64,000 nt of DNA from Dysgonomonas mossii DSM 22836 (GCF_000213575.1 NZ_GL892007.1:1-64000); one strand, 5' to 3'; positions 16,717 through 26,852 are shown, counted from the stretch's first letter. Program-made: numbers and translations. Notes: generated by a model from the letters alone, not told the origin.

Positions 16717-17232
16717 ATGGATATTAATCTGCATATAAAGGTTTCAGATTTGCTGGATGCATATCCTCACTTAGAGAGTACACTACTGGAGCTTTCTCCG
16801 GCATTCTCTAAACTGCGGAATCCTATTCTGCGCCGTACTGTGGCAAAGGTTACGACATTGCAGCAAGCTGCAAAAGTTGCAGGCATCTCTCCTATTCTAC
16901 TTCTTGAAACTCTGCGCCAAGCCGCCGGGTTACCTATTGATAATAATAGTGAATCAATAGATATAGAGAATGAACAAAAAGATAAGCCGGAATGGTTTGA
17001 AGAAACCAATATCACGATTAGGTTTGATGCTCGTCCTATTATAGTGTCGGGAGAAAACCCCATGCATGAGATTATCCGGTTATCAAAAGAATTGCAAAAC
17101 AATCAGATAATGGAATTAACTGCACCATTCAAGCCCGTACCAATCATGGATTTGCTAAAATCAAAAGGATTTGAAGTATGGTATAATAGTGGTAAAGCTT
17201 ATTTCATGCAACAAAATCATTGTGCCTTGTAA
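16717..17232 (+). CDS. DUF1858 / DUF2249 domain protein
   Basis: A 171-residue cytoplasmic protein with an N-terminal DUF1858 domain (VSDLLDAYPHLESTLLELSP, about 7-65) and a C-terminal DUF2249 domain (FDARPIIVSGENPMHEI to YFMQQNHCAL, about 100-171). DUF2249 has the TusA/SirA-like fold and is common next to hemerythrin-like and denitrification or NO-stress genes. It is the last gene of the hcp unit. The joint presence of DUF438, hemerythrin, DUF1858 and DUF2249 is typical of anaerobes handling reactive nitrogen; the exact reaction is unknown. Confidence 0.87.
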   Translation: MDINLHIKVSDLLDAYPHLESTLLELSPAFSKLRNPILRRTVAKVTTLQQAAKVAGISPILLLETLRQAAGLPIDNNSESIDIENEQKDKPEWFEETNITIRFDARPIIVSGENPMHEIIRLSKELQNNQIMELTAPFKPVPIMDLLKSKGFEVWYNSGKAYFMQQNHCAL

Positions 17233-17262
17233 GATTATAGAAATTAGACATTTAACCAAATT

Positions 17263-17297
17263 GAGAAGGGGATGCATACTAAATGTATCCCTTTCTC
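17263..17297 (+). other. Strong hairpin after the hcp operon
   Basis: GAGAAGGGGATGCAT (17263-17277) pairs with ATGTATCCCTTTCTC (17283-17297) with two G-U pairs. No T-tract follows on either strand, so it may be a 3'-end stabiliser or a factor-dependent end instead of an intrinsic terminator. Confidence 0.5.
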
Positions 17298-17423
17298 ATA
17301 AGGGAGCCACAATCTTTATAGCTGTGTAAGGAATCTATTTTCATTATGAGGCACTTCTTCAAGAATAAGAACTTTGCCCGGTAATCTTTTGAAGAAAATA
17401 ATACAGTCAATAGCTTAAATTCG

Positions 17424-17431
17424 TATTTTTG
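17424..17431 (+). promoter_or_regulatory. -7 box of the AddB-like gene
   Basis: TATTTTTG fits TAnnTTTG, 32 bp before the chosen ATG at 17463. Confidence 0.45.
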
Positions 17432-17462
17432 CATATAGTTGATTTACCTACTTTCGAAAATA

Positions 17463-20354
17463 ATGATTCCTTTTCTATACAATGTAGCTCAAGCATACTA
17501 TAAGGCCGATGGACAAAACATTAGTCGCTATACTTTTGTTTTTCCGAACCGTAGAGCCGGAGTTTTTTTCCAACATTACTTATCACAGATAGCGGATAAA
17601 CCTATATTTTCCCCTCAGATACTTACAATAGCTGACTTGTTCGAACAACTAAGTCCATATAAAAAAGCTGATCGTATTGAGATGCTCTTTATGTTGTTCA
17701 ATATATACAAACAAGTAGGTAAGACCAACGAAACTTTCGATGAATTTCTATATTGGGGAGAAATGCTGCTCAATGATTTTGACGACATCGATAAATATTT
17801 GGTTGATGCACAACAGCTGTTCAGAAATATAAAAGATTTAAAAGATATTGACGCCGGATTTTCATACTTAACCGAAACACAGATAGAGGTTATACGACGT
17901 TTCTGGTCAAACTTTTTGCCTGTAGGAGAAAATGAAAAGAAAAAAGACTTTCTCGAAATGTGGGAAGTACTCTTTCAGCTATACTCTTCTCTAAGATACC
18001 AACTTGCAGAAAAAGATCAAGCCTATGAAGGAATGATTTTTAGAGATGTAATAGATTCTTTTTCGAAGAATCCGGATTATGAACTTCCATACGAAAAAAT
18101 AATATTTATAGGGCTAAACGGACATAGCAAATCCGAAGAGAAACTGCTTACTTACCTCCATAAAAAAGGTATCGCCGATTTTTATTGGGATTACTCATCT
18201 CCTTTGGTGCGCGATCCTCAAAACAAAGCATCTTTTTTTATGGATAAAAATAAGGTGCAATTTCCATCTCAGCTATCATTACAACCCGAAGAATTAAGCT
18301 TTGATCAACCGACTGTTGAAGCCATTGGCATTCCGTCTTCTATAGGACAGGCTAAATATGTGCATACAATCATCAAATCTTTATTGGCAGAAAATCAGAT
18401 AGTGTCATCCGATCAAGCTATGAATACGGCATTGGTGCTGCCTGATGAAAATCTTTTATTGCCAACGCTTTACTCCATACCTCAAGAGATAGACAAGATA
18501 AACATAACAATGGGGTATAGCCTGAACAATAGTTCTGTTTCAGGACTGATGGAACACATTTTTGAATTGCAAAAGAATGTAAGAAGATCCGAAAACAGTG
18601 CAGGCTTTTATTATAAACCGGTACTGGCTATACTCAATCACCGATATATAACAAACATAGCCGGAGAAGAAGCTAAAAATCTGAGGCAAAGTATACTTCA
18701 ATACAATAAGATTATAGTATCTGTCAAAGAATTAGAAATTCATCCATTATTTATACTCATATTCAAAACAATAGATAATTGGTACGATGCACCTGAATAT
18801 TTAAAAAACATATTATCCACACTAAGAAAATCCCTGTATACTCAGAAAGAAAAAGAGAACGAAGATGAGCTAATAAGTGCCCGTTCGGTAGACATTGAAG
18901 GTGAATTCATTGTGGAATACTACAAGACGATCAATAAAATGAACGATGCTTTGCAAAACGTTTCCTTTGAAATGAATATCGAAACATATTTCAAGTTATT
19001 GAAAAAGTTGATAGTAAACATCAGCGTGCCATTTACGGGAGAGCCATTATCAGGATTACAAATTATGGGAGTGCTCGAAACTCGTGCTTTAGACTTCGAT
19101 AATCTTATTATCTTATCGATGAATGAAGGCATTTTCCCTCTCAAACGCGCTACCAGTTCTTTTATACCATACAATCTTCGAAAAGGATTTGATTTGCCGA
19201 CTTACGAGCATCAGGATAGCATTTTTGCTTATCACTTTTATCGTTTGATAAACCGGGCTAAACGAATCTATCTTTTGTATGATACTCGTACCGAAGGATT
19301 ACAATCGGGTGAAGTAAGCCGTTATTTTAAACAGATAAAACATTTATACGCCGATTCATTCGATATAAAGGAAAAACTCACTGTCTATAAAGTTTCTTCT
19401 ACCGAGAGTCTTCCCATTTCAATATCTAAAACTCCAGAGATACAGGAAAAGATGAATGTATTCTTGCAAGGAGGAGACAAACAACTATCTGCCAGTGCAA
19501 TCAATATGTATCTCAATTGTCCTCTACAATTTTATTTCTCTGTGGTAGAAAACATGGCAGAAGAGGATGAGGTAGTGGAGACGATAGAGGCTAGTATGTT
19601 TGGAACAATCTTTCACTCAATAATGGAATGGCTGTATGAGCCATTTAAGGGGAAAATGATTACTGCTGACTTGTTGCACAAAATCAGAAAGGATGAAAAG
19701 CTGTTGACTGAAAATATAGAACGATCTTTTGCCGAAAACTATTTCAAAACAGACAAAATAAAAAAGCTGACAGGACAGAATTATCTGACCGGAGAAGTGC
19801 TGCGAAAATACATCAAACAGGTTCTAGTTACTGATGCAGGGCTGACACCTTTTATCTATGTAGACTCAGAAGAAAGAATAAAAATGGAGTATAGTCTACC
19901 ATCTGGAAAAACTGTATCCTTAAAAGGATTTATCGACCGTGTAGATGAACTCAAAGGCCGAACCCGCATTATAGATTATAAAACAGGGAAGGGAGTTTTA
20001 CGATATAAAGAAATGAAAGATCTTTTTGATAAAGATCTTAAAGATCGCCCTAAAGCTGTGATGCAAGTATTTATGTATTCACATCTTTATATGCGAAAGT
20101 ATCCGAATAAAATTATAGAACCGGGCATATATTACCTTCGAAATTTATTCGACTCTAAATTTGAGCCGGGAGTAATCAATAAATCGGGACGCAACGATGA
20201 TCATATAACAGACTTCTCAATGTATAGAGAAGAATTCAAAGAGTATTTCGATATGTGCCTCGATGAGATATTCGACCCTGAAGTATCATTCACTCAAACA
20301 CCTACAGGAGAAGCTTGTAAGTGGTGTATATTCACGAATATTTGCAAGAAATAA
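17463..20354 (+). CDS. AddB-like helicase/exonuclease subunit with PD-(D/E)XK nuclease
   Basis: ATG 17463 (MIPFLYNVAQAYY) is preferred over a TTG at 17439. The 963-residue protein has an N-terminal inactivated helicase-like half (FVFPNRRAGVFFQHYLS replaces a Walker A). It has a C-terminal RecB-type nuclease: SASAINMYLNCPLQFYF, GTIFHSIMEWLY, FIDRVDELKG and the catalytic IIDYKTGKG. The tail CKWCIFTNICKK gives the late cysteines of the iron-sulfur staple, with the early Cys in YLNCPL. Such proteins process double-strand ends together with an AddA/UvrD-type partner. No partner gene is adjacent here. Confidence 0.88.
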   Translation: MIPFLYNVAQAYYKADGQNISRYTFVFPNRRAGVFFQHYLSQIADKPIFSPQILTIADLFEQLSPYKKADRIEMLFMLFNIYKQVGKTNETFDEFLYWGEMLLNDFDDIDKYLVDAQQLFRNIKDLKDIDAGFSYLTETQIEVIRRFWSNFLPVGENEKKKDFLEMWEVLFQLYSSLRYQLAEKDQAYEGMIFRDVIDSFSKNPDYELPYEKIIFIGLNGHSKSEEKLLTYLHKKGIADFYWDYSSPLVRDPQNKASFFMDKNKVQFPSQLSLQPEELSFDQPTVEAIGIPSSIGQAKYVHTIIKSLLAENQIVSSDQAMNTALVLPDENLLLPTLYSIPQEIDKINITMGYSLNNSSVSGLMEHIFELQKNVRRSENSAGFYYKPVLAILNHRYITNIAGEEAKNLRQSILQYNKIIVSVKELEIHPLFILIFKTIDNWYDAPEYLKNILSTLRKSLYTQKEKENEDELISARSVDIEGEFIVEYYKTINKMNDALQNVSFEMNIETYFKLLKKLIVNISVPFTGEPLSGLQIMGVLETRALDFDNLIILSMNEGIFPLKRATSSFIPYNLRKGFDLPTYEHQDSIFAYHFYRLINRAKRIYLLYDTRTEGLQSGEVSRYFKQIKHLYADSFDIKEKLTVYKVSSTESLPISISKTPEIQEKMNVFLQGGDKQLSASAINMYLNCPLQFYFSVVENMAEEDEVVETIEASMFGTIFHSIMEWLYEPFKGKMITADLLHKIRKDEKLLTENIERSFAENYFKTDKIKKLTGQNYLTGEVLRKYIKQVLVTDAGLTPFIYVDSEERIKMEYSLPSGKTVSLKGFIDRVDELKGRTRIIDYKTGKGVLRYKEMKDLFDKDLKDRPKAVMQVFMYSHLYMRKYPNKIIEPGIYYLRNLFDSKFEPGVINKSGRNDDHITDFSMYREEFKEYFDMCLDEIFDPEVSFTQTPTGEACKWCIFTNICKK

Positions 20355-20473
20355 GAAATCCGTAAATTCTCACCAAGAGCTTCTAAGATTGAATAAAGAG
20401 AGATGGAAAATTTATATTCTTTTCTCTTTTTATTTTTCGTATGCGGATATTGGCTCTTTCACATTAAATGTTT

Positions 20474-20481
20474 TACCTTTG
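20474..20481 (+). promoter_or_regulatory. -7 box of the AspT-like transporter gene
   Basis: TACCTTTG fits TAnnTTTG; it lies 26 bp before the start codon at 20508. Confidence 0.55.
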
Positions 20482-20507
20482 CAGTCCATTTATAAGTAGT
20501 AAATTGT

Positions 20508-22181
20508 ATGGATTGGTTTATGAAAACCATAATAGAATCACCATCGGTTCTATCAATTATAATTATATCTATAGTTTCTGCTGTTGGACTACAGCTAGGA
20601 AAACTAAAACTTCTCAATATCTCCCTTGGTATTACTTTTGTGTTCTTTGTAGGCATCGTTATTGGTCACTTCAATTTCGACCTTAACAAAGACATGCTCA
20701 ACTTTGCTCAAAACTTTGGGCTGATTCTTTTTGTTTATGCATTAGGGTTACAAGTAGGACCGGGATTCTTTTCATCCTTAAGGGCTGGAGGATTGAGAAT
20801 GAATATGCTTGCCTTGGGAGTTGTATTTCTCGGACTTATCCTCACCGTTATATTTAGCTATGCGAGTGACATATCCCTTCCTAATATGGTAGGAATATTA
20901 TGTGGTGCCACGACAAATACACCGGCTCTTGGTGCTGCTCAGCAGGCATTACAACAAATCAGTGGAAACTCAAGGGTAATAGCCGATATGGCTTTGGCTA
21001 CAGCCATTGCCTATCCATTAGGAGTAGTGGGAGTCATTCTGGCGATAATATTTCTCAGAAAGTGCTTTGTTCCAAACGAAGAATTTGCAAAGCTATCAGA
21101 AAAGAAAGAGAATGAAATGCACGTAGGTGAATTTCATATAACCAATCCGGCTATAGAAGGGAAATCAATAGTTGATATAATGAAATTAACTGCTAAACAT
21201 TTCGTTATTTCGCGTATCTGGCACGATGGTATAGTTACGATTCCTACTTCTGCGAGTATCCTCAGGCATAACGACCACCTGCTTATCATATCCAAAAAGA
21301 GCGATGTAGAGCATATCAAAGTTCTGTTTGGAGAACAAGAAAACGTCGACTGGAATAAAGAAGATATAGACTGGAACCACATAGATAATAGTCAATTAGT
21401 ATCGAGAAGAATCATTATCACCAATAGCAAAATAAACGGTGAAAAACTGGGGAGTCTAAAACTTCGCAATAATTATGGAATAAACATAACTCGTATCAAC
21501 CGTGCAGGTATAGACCTATTGGCATCATCTGATCTTATGCTACAAATTGGAGATAAACTTACTGTAGTGGGAGAAAAAGCATCGATAGATAATGTTGCTA
21601 AAATACTTGGTGATGAGGAGAAGCGATTGAATACACCAAATCTGATAGCAATATTTCTTGGGATCGCGCTAGGCCTTATACTTGGAGCCTTACCTATACC
21701 TTTTCCGGGGATGGATTTTCCGATCAGGTTAGGGATTGCCGGCGGTCCTATTATTGTAGGAATTTTGATGGGGTCATTTGGCCCTCGATTTCATATTACT
21801 ACTTATACAACACAAAGTGCCAATTTACTAATGCGACAGTTTGGATTGACTGTATATCTGGCTTGCCTGGGTATCGGAGCAGGAGAACATTTCTTCGAAA
21901 CAGTATTCCAAACCGAAGGACTGATATGGATTGGATTTGGATTTATACTCACAGTTGTACCGGTACTTATTGTTGCATTGATAGCGATGAAAGTATATAA
22001 GATCGACTTTGCCCGGAATGTAGGAATGCTTTGTGGCAGTATGGCTAATCCGATGGCTTTAAGCTATGTCAATTCGACTATCGACGGTGATGAACCTGCC
22101 GTTGCTTATGCTACAGTGTATCCGGTATCCATGTTTGCTCGGATCGTTTTCACACAATTGTTGCTGATGTTGTTTTTCTGA
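20508..22181 (+). CDS. AspT/YidE-like transporter with two TrkA-C domains
   Basis: The 557-residue protein has two sets of membrane helices (about 10-190 and 380-557) flanking two soluble TrkA-C (RCK-C) domains (about 200-285 and 290-375). The membrane halves share internal similarity: GILCGATTNTPALGAAQQAL in the first and GMLCGSMANPMALSYVNS in the second. This is the layout of the aspartate:alanine exchanger family (YidE/YbjL/AspT). The transported substrate in Bacteroidetes is unknown. A TGG-rich N-terminus (MDWFMKT) follows a good promoter box; both ATGs (20508 and 20520) are possible starts. Confidence 0.9.
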   Translation: MDWFMKTIIESPSVLSIIIISIVSAVGLQLGKLKLLNISLGITFVFFVGIVIGHFNFDLNKDMLNFAQNFGLILFVYALGLQVGPGFFSSLRAGGLRMNMLALGVVFLGLILTVIFSYASDISLPNMVGILCGATTNTPALGAAQQALQQISGNSRVIADMALATAIAYPLGVVGVILAIIFLRKCFVPNEEFAKLSEKKENEMHVGEFHITNPAIEGKSIVDIMKLTAKHFVISRIWHDGIVTIPTSASILRHNDHLLIISKKSDVEHIKVLFGEQENVDWNKEDIDWNHIDNSQLVSRRIIITNSKINGEKLGSLKLRNNYGINITRINRAGIDLLASSDLMLQIGDKLTVVGEKASIDNVAKILGDEEKRLNTPNLIAIFLGIALGLILGALPIPFPGMDFPIRLGIAGGPIIVGILMGSFGPRFHITTYTTQSANLLMRQFGLTVYLACLGIGAGEHFFETVFQTEGLIWIGFGFILTVVPVLIVALIAMKVYKIDFARNVGMLCGSMANPMALSYVNSTIDGDEPAVAYATVYPVSMFARIVFTQLLLMLFF

Positions 22182-22215
22182 GATAATTATAAGTAACATC
22201 ATAGATCTTAACACT

Positions 22216-22247
22216 TTTGTACTATCATAACTTTTTGTATACTTTTG
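22216..22247 (+). promoter_or_regulatory. Promoter of the L,D-transpeptidase gene
   Basis: TTTG (22216-22219) and TACTTTTG (22240-22247) are spaced by 20 bp, 39 bp before the ATG at 22287. Confidence 0.6.
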
Positions 22248-22286
22248 TCTTTCTAAAAACACTTGTACTTGATCAACTTTACTTTT

Positions 22287-24065
22287 ATGAAAAAAATATT
22301 ATCCATTTCTTTAGTCTTAGCATTCTTAATTTTTAGCTTCACGGACTGTAAAGAAAAGGAAACTACAAAGCTTAGCGAATCAACAAATAAACAGGTAGCT
22401 AAGTCTAAATTTGCACGACTATACCCCGATTATAACCCGCAGCAGATAAAAGAGACTATACATGACCTTATTCTAAAAGACTCCCTATTATTGCCATTTT
22501 ATAGCGAAGATGTATATCATCCTATTTGGTCACATGATACATTGGATGTAGATAAATTAAAAAACTTTGTCTCTATTCTAAATGAGAGCAATATACATGG
22601 ATTATCTCCTGAGTATTTCTCTGTAAGTAGAATAAAAGCTATTACAGATTCCATAGACGCAGGTCTGTATAACCTTGACGACTTGTATAACAAGATGGTT
22701 GACTTGGAGCTGACATCTTCACTGTCTGCCGTGAAATACATCAAAGGGATGAAATACGGCTTTATCAACCCCAAAAAGCTTTACAAAAAAGATTATGATA
22801 TATCAATATTAACCCCTGACTCTACTTTCTACCAAGAGATATACAAGGAGTTGAAAGAAGATCCAATCTCGAGTATCATTAATTCGGTTCCTACAGATGC
22901 TATTTATCTGAGACTTCAAAAAGAATATCAGGAACTGAAAGAGAAAAAAGAGCAAGGGTTTAAAACGATAACAAGTACAGCAACCTATAAACTGGGAGAT
23001 AAGAATAAACATATATCAGAGATTGCTCAAAGACTCGCCCTAACGGGAGAATATGTTATCGCAGAAAGTGATTCTATCAGGGATGATTCTTCTGAGATGA
23101 TGCTGGATGAAAATCTGCTAGAGGCAATAAATATATTCCGTAAAAAGAACTCATATCCGGAAGAAAAAGAAATAGGTAAGCTGACTATAGATGCGCTAAA
23201 TAGACCATTGGATTACTATCTCGAAAAGCTACAGGCTAACATGGAACGTTATCGCTGGAAAATGACAAAAGCAAAGCATAACAAGCATATCGAAGTAAAT
23301 GTAGCATCGGCATACCTTACGGCAACGGAGCAAGACAGTCTCCCTCTGATTATGAAGGTTTGTGTTGGTACTGCGACTAATAAAACGCCTTTATTACAAA
23401 GTGACATCAGCTACTTGAACCTGAATCCGATATGGAATATTCCAACAAGTATAGCACAGAAAGAAGTAGCTGTATTACAGAAAAAAGATCCAACATACAT
23501 TAAGCGTCACAACATGAAACTGTATAGGAACGGTAAAGAAGTAGATATTACGACTATTAACTGGAAAGAAGTTGACCCTTCTAAATTTTCATATACAATT
23601 CGTCAAAGTCCCGGAGAAAGTAATGCTCTTGGCTTAGTAAAATTCATGTTCAGCAACGCATTTTCAGTATACTTACACGACACCCCATCTAAAGCGGCAT
23701 TCGGACGAAAAAACAGAGCCGTAAGTCATGGATGTGTCAGAGTACAAAAACCTTTCGATCTGGCTTTCTTTTGTATGTCGACCACATCAGACGACATATA
23801 CAAAGATCGATTATTTTATAGTATAGATAAACAACCTATATCAAAAGCTGGCAAGAAGCTCGCACAGGAAAACAAATTAAAAAAGTTACCTGATATTCTT
23901 AATCCTAAAGAAAAGATCTCTTTATTCATCGATTATTATACAGTCTACATGTATCCTGACGACGATATGCTATACTATGCTGATGATGTGTATGAATATG
24001 ATAGTGCAATACTGAATGCACTAAAGCCGCAACATAGTAAAGTAAAGAAAGAGCAAAAGAATTAA
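22287..24065 (+). CDS. YcbB-like L,D-transpeptidase, putative lipoprotein
   Basis: ATG 22287 gives a signal sequence ending near FTDC (possible lipobox); the upstream TTG at 22263 does not. The 592-residue protein has an N-terminal scaffold with a peptidoglycan-binding-like segment (TYKLGDKNKHISEIAQRLAL). Its YkuD catalytic domain carries NPIWNIPTSIAQKEV, a capping loop and the active-site motif SHGCVRVQKP with the nucleophilic Cys. Enzymes of this type make 3-3 crosslinks in peptidoglycan or attach proteins to it. Stop codon is 15 bp from the converging folC stop. Confidence 0.9.
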   Translation: MKKILSISLVLAFLIFSFTDCKEKETTKLSESTNKQVAKSKFARLYPDYNPQQIKETIHDLILKDSLLLPFYSEDVYHPIWSHDTLDVDKLKNFVSILNESNIHGLSPEYFSVSRIKAITDSIDAGLYNLDDLYNKMVDLELTSSLSAVKYIKGMKYGFINPKKLYKKDYDISILTPDSTFYQEIYKELKEDPISSIINSVPTDAIYLRLQKEYQELKEKKEQGFKTITSTATYKLGDKNKHISEIAQRLALTGEYVIAESDSIRDDSSEMMLDENLLEAINIFRKKNSYPEEKEIGKLTIDALNRPLDYYLEKLQANMERYRWKMTKAKHNKHIEVNVASAYLTATEQDSLPLIMKVCVGTATNKTPLLQSDISYLNLNPIWNIPTSIAQKEVAVLQKKDPTYIKRHNMKLYRNGKEVDITTINWKEVDPSKFSYTIRQSPGESNALGLVKFMFSNAFSVYLHDTPSKAAFGRKNRAVSHGCVRVQKPFDLAFFCMSTTSDDIYKDRLFYSIDKQPISKAGKKLAQENKLKKLPDILNPKEKISLFIDYYTVYMYPDDDMLYYADDVYEYDSAILNALKPQHSKVKKEQKN

Positions 24066-24080
24066 TACCCTGCATTGCTT

Positions 24081-25373
24081 CTATTCATAGCCGAATTCGA
24101 TAAGTGCATCAGCTACAACGAAATTGCTTCCTCCTATAAATATAAAATCACTTGGTGTAGCCCAATCTTTTGCTGCACGAATAGCTTCTTTCACCGTAGG
24201 GTATGAATAGCCTGTAAGTCCTTTTTTGACAGCTAATTCTTGCAAGCTTCGTTCGTTCATCGACCGAGGTACAGATGCTTTAGTAAAGTAATAAATAGCT
24301 TTTTTAGGGAGTAAGGATAATACGGAAGAAATATCCTTATCATTTACCATACCTAGAATAATATGTAAGGTATCATAACGCTCATTCACAAGCTGTTCCG
24401 ATATATATTTCATTCCGGCTTCATTATGCCCTGTATCACATACAATTTTGGGATTGTAATCTTGTAATATTTGCCAGCGTCCCATCAGTCCGGTATATTC
24501 ATTCACATAGGCAAAACTATTATATACGGCCTTCGATGGTATTATATAGCCCTGCTTTTGAAGTTCACGTATAGCACATAGTACTGTCGCCGTATTTTTT
24601 ATCTGGGCATAACCCGAAAGTTCACCTTTGAGTTGCTGATAGTATTTTGTATCATACAACCACCCACTGGCAGTACGCAAGCTTGAGTGTATTAGTTTTT
24701 CATCTTCTGCAAAAACAATCGGAGCCCCTACTCTCTTTGCTGTATCGTCAAATACTTTGCGGACATCCTCTTCGGCTTCACCAATAATAACAGGAATATC
24801 TTTCTTGATTATACCAGCTTTTTCAGCCGCAATTTTCTCTAGTGTATTACCCAAAAACTGCATATGATCGAAGCTAATATTGGTGATTATGCTCAAAATC
24901 GGTGTTATAATATTAGTACTATCCAGTCTTCCTCCGAGTCCGACTTCTATAATAGCAATGTCAACATTCGTGTCGGCAAAATACTGAAAAGCCATCATCA
25001 TCGTCAATTCAAAGAAAGAAGGCTGTATCGGTTCGTAAGCTTCTCTGTGTTTTGTTACAAAATCCAAAACATATTGTTTCGATATCTTCTCACCATTTAC
25101 ACGGATACGCTCTCTGAAGTCAACTAGATGAGGAGAAGTATATAGTCCAACCTTATATCCTGATTGTTGCAAAACTGCGGCTAATAAATGTGAGGTAGAA
25201 CCTTTTCCGTTTGTTCCTGCAATATGAATTGTCTTATACTTGGTATGAGGGTGTGAAAAATATTTATCGAGAGATAGACTGTTGTCCAATCCTTCTTTAT
25301 AGGCAGTACCTCCTACTTTTTGATAAACAGGTAATTGATTATATAAGTATTCTAGTGTTTCTTCGTAATTCAT
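24081..25373 (-). CDS. folC: Bifunctional dihydrofolate synthase / folylpolyglutamate synthase
   Basis: FolC adds glutamate to dihydropteroate and to folates in an ATP-dependent Mur-ligase-type reaction. The 430-residue protein shows the P-loop HIAGTNGKGSTSHLL, the omega-loop region TSPHLVDFRERIRVNG and the IIEVGLGGRLDSTNII motif. The C-terminal domain carries CDTGHNEAG and a late GGSNFVVADAL. Length is normal for the bifunctional bacterial enzyme. It is downstream of radA (114-bp gap) on the same strand. Confidence 0.95.
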   Translation of the reverse strand: MNYEETLEYLYNQLPVYQKVGGTAYKEGLDNSLSLDKYFSHPHTKYKTIHIAGTNGKGSTSHLLAAVLQQSGYKVGLYTSPHLVDFRERIRVNGEKISKQYVLDFVTKHREAYEPIQPSFFELTMMMAFQYFADTNVDIAIIEVGLGGRLDSTNIITPILSIITNISFDHMQFLGNTLEKIAAEKAGIIKKDIPVIIGEAEEDVRKVFDDTAKRVGAPIVFAEDEKLIHSSLRTASGWLYDTKYYQQLKGELSGYAQIKNTATVLCAIRELQKQGYIIPSKAVYNSFAYVNEYTGLMGRWQILQDYNPKIVCDTGHNEAGMKYISEQLVNERYDTLHIILGMVNDKDISSVLSLLPKKAIYYFTKASVPRSMNERSLQELAVKKGLTGYSYPTVKEAIRAAKDWATPSDFIFIGGSNFVVADALIEFGYE

Positions 25374-25487
25374 TCTAAACTATTCTTTTATCCTTTTCTT
25401 TATCAGTTGCAATATAACGGGAGAGACACCTTATCAAACCACCAAATAACGTAATAAGCAAAAAAGATATGTCATATCGTTATATTT

Positions 25488-26852
25488 TCATCCAAATAGC
25501 TGCCTGAAAGCTTCTTCTACTTTTCGTACTTGCACGATCTCAATATTCACTTTCGAGGTAAATCCTTTCAGGTTATTTTGAGGAACAAGTATCTTAGAAA
25601 AGCCCAGCTTCTCTGCTTCCAATATTCTTTGTTCAATACGGTTTACGGGACGTATTTCACCCGACAAGCCCACTTCGCCAGTCATACAAACATGCTTCTC
25701 GATGGAAATATCCAAGCTTGAAGACAGTACCGCACTGATTACAGACAAATCCATTGCGGGGTCATTTACTCTAAGCCCTCCTGCAATATTAAGAAATACA
25801 TCTTTTTGTATCAGCTTAAAACCTGCTCTTTTCTCTAATACCGCAAGTAACATATTCATCCGTCGCAGATCAAAACCTGTAGCCGAACGTTGAGGAGTCC
25901 CATAAGCAGCAGTACTTACCAAAGCCTGAGTTTCTATAAGAAACGGACGTATTCCTTCTATAGCTGCGGCAATAGAAACACCGCTCAGCCCTTCGTGATT
26001 CTGAGTTAACAGCAATTCAGACGGATTACTAACTTCACGAAGCCCATTCTGTCTCATTTCGTAAATACCGAGTTCGGCAGTACTCCCAAAACGGTTTTTT
26101 ATACTTCGCAAGATACGATACATATAATGCTGATCTCCTTCGAATTGCAGTACTGTATCTACAATATGCTCCAGCACTTTTGGTCCGGCAATACTTCCTT
26201 CTTTATTTATATGCCCGATAAGAACCACAGGGGTTCCTGTCTCTTTAGCAAACTTAAGTATTGAAGCCGAACATTCACGGACTTGAGATACACTACCCGG
26301 AGACGATTCTACTGTTTCTGTGAAGATTGTCTGTATAGAGTCTATGATAACAAAATCCGGTTTCAGATTTTGTATATGTACGAATATCTGTTCGAGATTT
26401 GTTTCACATACGATAAAACAGTTCTCACTATTGGAGTTTATACGATCGGCACGTAATTTCAATTGCCTGGCACTCTCTTCTCCCGAAACATATAATGTTT
26501 TTATTTTTCTCAGCCCTAAGACTGTTTGTAAAACGAGTGTCGACTTTCCGATGCCCGGTTCACCACCAATCAGCACCAATGAACCGGGAACCAGTCCTCC
26601 TCCAAGCACACGGTTCAATTCTCCATCGTGCAAGTCTATACGAGGTTCTTCTCCCGTTTCTACTTCTTTCAATAATAAGGGCTTCGCCTTAGATGTTTCA
26701 AATAAGTTGGAATTCCCTCTCGATGAGCTTTCTTTAGTGACAATCTCTTCGACATAGGTATTCCATTCTCCACATACAGGGCACTTCCCTAGCCATTTAG
26801 GAGAATCATTTCCACAGTTGTTACAAACATATACTGTTTTGGTTTTAGCCAT
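25488..26852 (-). CDS. radA: DNA repair protein RadA
   Basis: RadA (Sms) is a RecA-like ATPase that drives branch migration in recombination. Starting at 26852 gives the standard N-terminus MAKTKTVYVCNNCG. An upstream extension to 26951 has no family support and overlaps the protease gene. The 454-residue protein contains the zinc ribbon CNNCG...CPVCGEW, Walker A GGEPGIGKST, the RadA-specific motif KNRFGST and a C-terminal Lon-like domain (VFLNIAGGLRVNDPAMDL, TGEVGLSGEIRPV). It lies 23 bp after the protease gene in the aroK-protease-radA-folC row. Confidence 0.95.
   Translation of the reverse strand: MAKTKTVYVCNNCGNDSPKWLGKCPVCGEWNTYVEEIVTKESSSRGNSNLFETSKAKPLLLKEVETGEEPRIDLHDGELNRVLGGGLVPGSLVLIGGEPGIGKSTLVLQTVLGLRKIKTLYVSGEESARQLKLRADRINSNSENCFIVCETNLEQIFVHIQNLKPDFVIIDSIQTIFTETVESSPGSVSQVRECSASILKFAKETGTPVVLIGHINKEGSIAGPKVLEHIVDTVLQFEGDQHYMYRILRSIKNRFGSTAELGIYEMRQNGLREVSNPSELLLTQNHEGLSGVSIAAAIEGIRPFLIETQALVSTAAYGTPQRSATGFDLRRMNMLLAVLEKRAGFKLIQKDVFLNIAGGLRVNDPAMDLSVISAVLSSSLDISIEKHVCMTGEVGLSGEIRPVNRIEQRILEAEKLGFSKILVPQNNLKGFTSKVNIEIVQVRKVEEAFRQLFG

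Noticed and set aside
17263-17297. Hairpin after the hcp operon as an intrinsic terminator
   Set aside because: Stable stem but no T-tract follows on either strand; listed only as a hairpin.
25380-25487. Possible extra small gene between radA and folC
   Set aside because: Only short frames without ribosome-binding context; treated as a spacer.
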